Shown here one piece after another: positions 26,401 to 35,400 of a stretch of 64,000 nt of DNA; position 1 is the stretch's first letter; each line of letters begins with the position of its first letter. Made by a program: the position numbers and the translations under genes. Source of the DNA: Cladocopium goreaui. Its lineage: Eukaryota > Sar > Dinophyceae > Suessiales > Symbiodiniaceae. The stretch lies in assembly GCA_947184155.2 (NCBI GenBank), contig CAMXCT020001090.1, positions 487,501 through 551,500 of the forward strand, in the 5' to 3' direction. Below the pieces are notes generated by a model. It did no database searches and was not told the DNA's origin. It worked only from the letters and a program-made list of their open reading frames with translations.

Positions 26401-29400
26401 CGGGTGACAGTTTCAGCCCTTGGATTGACATGTTGCCTTCCACTATCCATACATAGATGTCTTGCTCTGCGTATGTTCAAACTAGGCCGACAGCTGGCCC
26501 TTTACGTGCGTGGTGTGCCATGGAAAACAGCAGGGTCTGAGTGTGGGGCAGCATCCACATTCCTTTACCTTGTTGTCAGCGAGCCTTTGGGAATTCCTTT
26601 CAACTGTTTGGTTGACCAGTATCTTATCTGCTCACTCCGCTACCAGTGATCAATCGACACTGGTAGCGGAGCCTGGACGATAGTGGGACCACAAAATGGG
26701 TGACGAACCAAATCCGCGTTTGCCTAGTTGGAGCGGAGACTGGGCGACGTTCAAAGCGTTTGAAACCCGAGTGAGCCTAGAAATCGATGGTACCAAGAAG
26801 GAAGATCGGGCCTTGTTGGGTCCGAGGATAGCCAAGAACCTGTCTGCCAAAGCTTGGGAGATGCTCGAGACCGTGGATCGCGAAGCACTTAGAGCTGAAA
26901 ATGGAGCAGACTATCTGGTGAAGTTCCTCAAGGATCAAAGAGGCAAAGACAAAGTGGATCTCCTTGGAGATGCAATGAGAGATCTACTACACAAGACTGA
27001 TGCTCAGAGAAATGATGGGGAGGAAGTGATGGACTACCTCCCGAGGTACAAGACCTATGTCAAAGCCATCCAAACTGCATTTGAAGAGATCAACAAGAAA
27101 GACGCCATGCCTGAGGAGTTCTTTGGATGGCACCTCTTGACCGTAGGGGTGCGCCTTGATCCGTCGGATGTGGCCAATGTGAAAGCCAAGGCAGGTGGAT
27201 ATGGGCTTGACAAGGTGGAGAACACCCTCAAGCTGATGTGGAGTGGGGGTGGCTTAGCACAGAAGGATGCAGAACGAAAGAAAATGAAAAACATCGGAAA
27301 AGGGTATCTGAGCTATGAAGAGCAAGCCACTTCTGGCATCTACGATGCTGGTGAGTATGACGAGGAGATCCTGGATGACGATGATCAAGAACAATTTGCA
27401 GACTTGGCCAACCAACTGGCTGAGGAACCTGAGGATGAGGCCCTGATGATTGCATATCAAGATGCCAAGAAGAAAATGCAGTACCGTGATGCTCGACGGA
27501 TGCTGGCAAACTCCAGAGTGGCAAGAGATTTCTACCCTGTCAAGAGGGGTGGAAAAAGCAATCATGAGAAGGGCATGGGAAAAAGGTCAATTCCAGAGTT
27601 CAATGGGGACTGCATGCGTTGTGGAAAGTATGGTCACAAAGCCCGTCACTGTCCCCAGCGAGAACAAAAACAAGATTCTGGAAAGGGCAGTGCTCACTTT
27701 GCTGATGGTTCCCAAGCAGAGACTAGCTATGTCTGTGTGGAAAATGTGCATGTGGGAAACATCTACGCAACAGGAGCGACCAATGTCGACTTCAAAGCAA
27801 TCCTAGACTCAGGTGCCTCTGAGACCATAGTGGGGGTTGACACTCTCCAAGACCTATGGACGGTGTTGGAAGAACTGGGTTTTGATGCGAGAAAGGAAAT
27901 TATCATCGACCGGGATCTTCGCAAGACCTTCGTCTTCGGAAACAGTGCGACAAGTGAAGCCATCGGACTGGCCAAAGTGACAGTGGGTCCCTTTGGCCAA
28001 GAGAAGCAAATTGAAGTACATGTGATCGAAGGATCAGCACCACTTCTCCTGTCTTCAAAGTTCATGTACGAGAACAACATCGTGGTTGACTTCCGTGAAG
28101 GATTGGTGACCATGAATGAACCAGGACCAGAGGAAGACATTCAGTGGACGAAGCTGGAACGAGCTCCAAGCTACCACCTGATGATGTCAATCCTTGACTT
28201 TCCTGGACGCCTGAAGAAGGAGAACAAAGAAGACCACGAGATGATGGAGGACAACGGTCTTGGGCCTATGAGATCACGCACCAGTAATGAGGGTCAGCTG
28301 AGCGAGTAGGGACAGCTCCACCTGGGTGTCAATGGACAAGGTAGGAAAACCCAGAGTGGTAGTTGTTTAGTAGCCTACCAAGAGAACATCCCTGAAAGTG
28401 TACAGAAGGGTAGTGAGGGGTCTGAGGAAGGTTTCTCAGAGAAACAACATGAATCACATGAACATGATTGTGTTGTGTGTGAGAGCGGTTGTCAAGGTGG
28501 GACTTTCCTGAACTCTAGCATGAAGAAAGAGCTGTCGAAACACCATGAACAGTTGAGTCACGACACGATGGAAGCTTGGTTTCAACTTATTGGTAGAAAA
28601 GTCGATCTCATTGAAATTTGCACTACTTGGGATTCCCCGTTGGGAAAAGCGGTTGAAGAGAAGGGTGGAGTTGTTTTTCGGATGGGACCCCACAATGGTT
28701 TTGATTTAACCAAAAGAGAGGGTTTCCTGAAAGCGTGTTATGTCCTTCGGAAGTTGAAACCCCGAAACATTCATCTGTCTCCCCCTTGTTTCCCCTGGTC
28801 TCAATTTCAAAATCTAAATCAAAACACACCAGAGCAATGTGCTGACTTGGAGGAAAAGAGACACATGGGACGCAGGATTTTTAAACATCTTCTTCGACTT
28901 GCTGAGATTCAATTTCATGAGATACAAGGTGACATCAGTGGTGAACAACCATGGAAAGCTTCGTCCTGGCGTGAGAAACTGTGGGCAGCCCTGGCCAAAA
29001 AGGCAGGGGGCCGGTTCCGAGTCGACGGCTGTAGATTTGGATTAAGGGACCCCAAAACCACGAACCTTATGCTTAAGGGATGGGGATTTTTTGCGACCAA
29101 AGCTGAGCTAAGAAAAGCTCTGTCTCTGACCTGCAATCACCCACATGATCACCATGTGAGAATCGAAGGCAGGTTAACTGCGCTGTCCGCTGTCTATCCA
29201 GAGAGACTGTGTACAGTTTTTGCAGAAGCAATTTTGAACCATGAAACGGCCTACAAACAGTTGTGTGTTGATGTTTATCGTGGGTTTTCCTTTTGTGGTG
29301 CTGTTGGTGATGGTGATGTTGTTGTTGATGGAGTTTTTGATGATGATGATGAGGGCCCAATACCTGAAGAACCTGCCAACGAACCCCCCGAAAATCCTGA

Positions 29401-32400
29401 AAGAGAGGGCTTTGGGGAGAGTGGGGATAAGGATGGCAGTGAAATCAATGGGGTGAACTCGGAAGAATGGAAACTTCTGCATAAGATTCACCGAAATTTG
29501 GGACATCCAAATGCCAGCAGTCTACAGAAACTTTTGAGACAGGCTGGCGCTCCGTCCAAGTTTATCCACGCTGCAGGAAAACTGCAGTGTGAAGTTTGCA
29601 TCAAACAAGCACAGAGGAAACCTGTGCTGCCATCAACAACGTGTGCCCCTCAAGTGAAGTGGGACACAATTTCCGTGGACACCTTTTTTTGGCAAAACCC
29701 GTGCAATGACAAAGAAGGAAATGAACGACACCTGCTGGGGATTAGCTACTTTGATGAAGCGACGGACTTACATGTAGCTAGCATTGTTCGGGAAGGGAAC
29801 CAGCTGCAGGGGAGTTTGCGTGCCGAAGAGTTCAAAGAAAAGTTTTTAGAAGATTGGTTGCGATGTCTTCCGAAACCCAAAATGGTTCGTGTTGATACTG
29901 AGGGTTGTTTTCGAAGTGATGATTTGAAACATTGGTTGGAAGAAAATATGATTCAAATTGTTCCTATTGCGGGTGAAGCGTACTGGCAAGTGGGAAAGCA
30001 CTCGAGGCATCTCCACACCTTGAAACAACAGATGTCAAAACTGGCTGCTGACTTGGGAAACGAAGTGGGAAACAAAGAGATCCTGGCACTCAGTGTGTCA
30101 GCCAAGAATGAGGTCCACCAAATCAAGGGATATTCCCCAAATCAATGGGCTTTTGGACAAAACAGCGATAGGATGTTTTCTACCTTGAACTGTTATCAAC
30201 ATCTTCCGAACATGAGTAGTCAAAATCCCAGCTTTCATGAAAACATTGCCCGTATGGCGAAAGCGAGAGAAAAGTTCATTCAAGTGGACAGTCATAGGAA
30301 GTTGGAACGTGCTGCTTTGTTGAAGACTCGGAAACAACAAACCTTTGATGTTGGTGATTTGGTGTACTATTTTCGAAAGGGTCGAGGTCGAGGTGCCAAA
30401 CAAAGGGGTCAATGGCATGGTCCTGCGAGAGTGTTGTTTGTTGAAAAAACCACTAATGAAAAGAGGAGTTACACGGGTTCTATTGTGTGGATTGGTCATG
30501 GTTTGGTTTTGTTGCGTTGTGCTCCTGAACATCTTCAACATGTTAGTCGGGATTTGAGAGCTATTGATGAAGAAATCAATGGTCCCTTTTCGCCTGATGA
30601 GTTTCTTAAGGGGAAACATTTGTATCAAGATTTGTTTGGGGAAAGGGATAATATTGAAGAAGTGGCTACGGGAGGTGATGACAATGCGTGGTTGTATGAT
30701 CCCAACAACATGGAAATGCGAAAAGATGAAAGCATGGAAACCCATGAACCAGGCCCTGAGAAAAGATCTCGGCTCAATTTCAAACAAGCAATTCGAAGCG
30801 AAGTCATCGACCGTGTGGTTGGACAACCCAGCAATGGAGAATCTGGCCGAACGAATCAAGATGCTCAACAAGGAGAAGGTGAACCCAGAGTTGAAGGACT
30901 ACCAGAAAATGTCCCTCGAGCAGTTGGGCAAGATCGTTCATCGCAAAGGGACGACACACACCGGCAAGACCTACAACCAACTATGGGAGAAGGAAGGAGA
31001 CTATTGCCAGTGGGTGGCGAATCGCATGAAGGACGAGGGAGATTGGAAGCCATTCCTCCATTTTCTTCGTCTGAAGGCGGACGCCGTCGAGAAGGAGATG
31101 GGCAAAGGAGACCAGAAGAAGAAGAACAAGGAGAAGCCAAAAGCAGCTTCCAGCCTATCCGACAGTCCCAGCATGTCCAGCGAAGAGAATGGCTGGAGTC
31201 CAGTGCCAGTGGAAGACCAAGGAGCTTCCAACCAAAATATCGAGAACATGATGAACCAGATGGTGCAGGTGATGAACAACCTGAGCGAGCGTCTGGCGAA
31301 TCTCGAGGTGGCTCAGCAGCAGCATCAGGGCATGATCGTGCAGGGCTACCAGAACCAGCCACAGTGAGCGATGATCCGCACAGTTCTCACAAACGAGCAT
31401 TGAGTGGTTCGCGTGCGCCAGGACAAGGGACTGACAAAAGAAACAGGGTTAACTTTTGTGAACCACAAGAAGTTTGTGAGATTGTTTTAAACATTGGACC
31501 CAAAGATGTTCACTATCAACGAAAAGGAAAAGAAGGGTGTTGGATGGTGAATCAAAAGGCAAAACGAGGTGCTGAGGTGAATTTCCGTGAACTCACTAGT
31601 GAAGAACAAGAACAATTCAAGATGGCCAAACAAAAGGAAATTGACTCATATATGGAAAGGGCTGCTGTTGATATTGCCACGAAAGTTGGAGTTGATGAAG
31701 AAAGGGTTATGGGGATGAGATGGATTTTGGTTTGGAAAAATGAAGTCAATCAAGATGGAGAAGTTGTAGGAAGAAAACCAAAAGCGAGACTGATTATCAA
31801 AGGATTTCAGGATCCAGATCTCCTCAAAATCGAAAGGGATGCTCCAACGTTAAGTACCATTGGACGAAACCTGGTCTTTGCTATCACCAGCAAACGAAGA
31901 TGGAAGATGGCTTTGGGTGACATCAAGACTGCCTTCTTGAATGGTGATGACACTGAGTATGCTCGGCAGATATATGGGGAACTTCCTGATGATGTTAAAC
32001 AATATCTTGGGATGTCTGAAAAGGAACTTTTCCGGATTCGTAAAGCCATATATGGGTTACTCAATGCACCACGAAAATGGGTTGAGAAACTGTGGAAAGA
32101 ATTGAAAAAGGATGGTTGGATTCAAAGCACCTTGGAACCGTGTGTCTGGCGTTTGTTTTCCAATAATGAGTTGGTTGGACTGTTGGGGATTCATGTGGAT
32201 GACATTGTTACTTCTGGTGAAGGTGAATTGTACGAGAGTAAAATCAACAATTTGAGAAATGCCTTTCCTTTCGGGTCATGGAAACATGTTAGTGATGAAA
32301 AAGCGGTTTTCTGTGGTTGTGAACTTCATCAAACCAAAGATGGATGTTTGTGGTTGGGTCAAGAACAATATGCTTTGGGTTTAAATGAAATTCCCCTTCA

Positions 32401-35400
32401 ACAAGATAGAAAAAGGGATGAAACGTCAAACGCCACCGAAACGGAGAAGAAAAGCATGAAAGGTCTCTTGGGAGCAGTTGCTTGGCGAGCCAACCAATCA
32501 GCTCCGTGGCTGTCAGCCACGACTTCTATACTCCAAGGAAGCACTCAGAATGCCACTGTCAAAGAACTGTTGTTGTGTAATAAGTTGTGTCGTTTTCAAC
32601 GAGCGAAATCTTCTGTTGGTTTGCATTTTTCGAATCAGATTCAACAAAGTGTTGTTATTACTTTCTCTGATGCCAGTCATGCAAATAGATATGATGGGGC
32701 GTCACAAGGTGGCTCTGTGACAATTTTGGCTGATGCCCGGATCTTGAATGGGGAGAAATCGGAATTTTCAGTTCTGTCATGGCATAGCAAAAGACTAAAG
32801 AGAGTGTGCAGATCGTCAACAAGTGCCGAAATCCAGGCTTGTGCAAACGCGTATGATGAAAATGAATTTGTTCGTCAACTTCTTTTTGAATTCGAAAGCC
32901 CCCAAGGGATTCAGGCAGCGAACTCTGACGAAGCAGTTGCAAGCATCTTGGCAGCAGTGGTGTGTGATGCAAAGAATCTTTATGATTCTGTCACTCGTAT
33001 ATCCTCTTCAGGGTTGCAAATGGAAGAAAAACGGTTGTGTTTGGAAATCCTTTCTATTCGTGAACGGGCCTTATGTACGAATTGTCCTTTGAAATGGGTG
33101 AACAGTGACCAACAAATTGCGGATGATACCACGAAAATGTTTGAGGTTGATAAATTGTTGAGTTTACTCCATCGTCGTGAAGTGGGATTGGTTTTTGATG
33201 GCTCTTTTACTTCTGCGAAGAAGAGGAGAAAAGAAAATGCTGCACAAAAGAAACCTTCCGAAGATCAACATGGACAGTGGAAGCAAGAAGAAGTTTTGAT
33301 GTGTGACAGTTTCAGCCCTTGGATTGACATGTTGCCTTCCACTATCCATACATAGATGTCTTGCTCTGCGTATGTTCAAACTAGGCCGACAGCTGGCCCT
33401 TTACGTGCGTGGTGTGCCATGGAAAACAGCAGGGTCTGAGTGTGGGGCAGCATCCACATTCCTTTACCTTGTTGTCAGCGAGCCTTTGGGAATTCCTTTC
33501 AACTGTTTGGTTGGCCAGTATCTTATCTGCTCACTCCGCTACCAGTGATCAATCGACACGGGGTAACCCTAAATCATCAAGGTTTTATGTGGGATTTTCT
33601 ATTATAAACCATCCAGCTATGGTGATCCCCCATTTGTGGAAACCTCCATATGTCAAACCACCAAGGAGATTAAGAGATCCAATTTTCGTGCCTTTTTTGT
33701 ATTTTTTTGTTAGTGGGATTGAAACACCGTTTTCAGGGATGACTGGCAATTTATATACACCCACTTTCCAGGTTTGATATGGTTCTATCTATCATGTTCT
33801 ATCATAGGTGTTATTTTTTGATGAAACAGTTGTCCAAAGTGCACCTTCGGCTTCGAGGAAGTTCAACGCTTGAAGTCAGAGGTGCAACGTCTGGATCCTC
33901 GGGCGTCGCGGTTGAGCGGAATGCGTGAGACATCGTAGACCCATTGAATCCCATTTGGATCACAAATTCCTGGCTGGTGGTTTGGAACATGGCTTTTATT
34001 TTTCCATGTATTGGGAACAATAATCCCAACTGACTCATATTTTTCGGAGGGGTTGAAACCACCAAATTGATCCAAATTCCAATTGGATTGCAGTGAGTGC
34101 ATTTTGGACACCCAAGCAGATACAGACACAGCAGATACAGAATCTGTTGTGTCTGTTCAGATCCCCATGTTCCACAGATCTTTTTTCCTGCCCTCCCTGG
34201 GCTCGAAACACTGAGGTGTTTCGCAAGAGCGTGGGGTGGCCCAGGGAATTGCCGCAATGAGCCCAGAAAGAACAAAATCAACTGGAAAAAATAGCAACCA
34301 CCACGCAGGCGGGATTTATGCACCAGAAATCGGCGATTGATGAACTTGGAAATTTTAGACGACAACTCTCCCCGATGGTGTTCCCATTAAAACTCCATTT
34401 GGAAAGCAGTTTTACGTACTACAATTAAATCATCAATTTCTGGTTCATTTTCCATTCATTTGTGTCCTTTTTTTGGGATTTATTTCACATCACCTTCAAC
34501 TATTTGTTGGAGATTATATCCCCAATGGCTGGATGTTGTTCAATTGGGACATTTACATACATTTACCAACCTCTCAATAAAATTGCATTTATATCACCAT
34601 GTGTTATATACCATCATGTTTGTGATAGACATATTATTTTTATTAACATCACAATCACAGGGTGGTACTTCCCAGTTAGAAGCTGGTTTATACTCCACAT
34701 TAACTATATAGATATACTCTCAACAAAACCCAAACCTTATTGGAATTATACAGTTTCTTCATGACATCCTGTTTGAATATTAAATAAATAAATACATACA
34801 TATCATAGATATATTACCACCACCAGATCAATTTAAACCCAATATGGACATATAGATATCATTGATATCATATATAGATCCATATCGATATTAATGTATT
34901 ATTAATGTCTTATCTAATCCTTCAATCCCCCCAGCTTAATATCGCTGGTTTTTAGGCGATCTTTGTCGTGCCCGGGAAGTGGAGTTGGTGGAAGCGGAGT
35001 CGAAATCACAGCCACTGGGACCACTATGGACCACTGGGACCTCGGTAGGAGTCAAAGTCTGGAGAAATCTGAAGGTGAAAATCTGATTGTATTGGTGATT
35101 TAATATTTGATTTAATGGGGTTAAAAATGGTGATTTATATATATATATATACTGTACTGGGATTTCATGGTGATTTACCCTCTGGTAATTTAACGTAGCT
35201 ATGGAACAATCCACCATTTTTGATGGGAAAAATCACTATAAATGGCCATTTTCAATAGCTATGTTAAATTACCAGAGAGTAATATCTGATTTAATGGGGT
35301 TTTTATGGTGATTTATATACTGGGATTTCATGGTGATTTACTGGGACTTAAAGATGTTAATGGTGATTTAATGGTGATTTAATGGGAGTTAGTGAATGCT

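Larger units (their letters stand above)
26405..33558 (+). mobile_element. full-length Ty1/copia LTR retrotransposon, very young
   Basis: 7.15-kb element: two 255-bp LTRs (TG...CA), a primer-binding site, gag-protease and pol with the order methyltransferase-like domain, integrase, reverse transcriptase, RNase H. Integrase before reverse transcriptase places it in Ty1/copia. I see only one difference between the LTRs (A at 26615, G at 33514). It lies in the intron 26357-33857 of the coiled-coil gene, same orientation, flanked by CGGG. Confidence 0.95.

Noticed and set aside
26314-26649. 111-codon frame across the 5' LTR and the 81-codon frame in the 3' LTR
   Set aside because: The frame is open in the LTR by chance and is shared because the LTRs are identical; the preceding host exon is in another frame.
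26661-26680. tRNA gene
   Set aside because: Only the last bases of a tRNA are mirrored here, as a primer-binding site; no cloverleaf was found.
30098-30871. 257-codon minus-strand frame opposite integrase
   Set aside because: A shadow of pol with no motif or codon pattern of its own.
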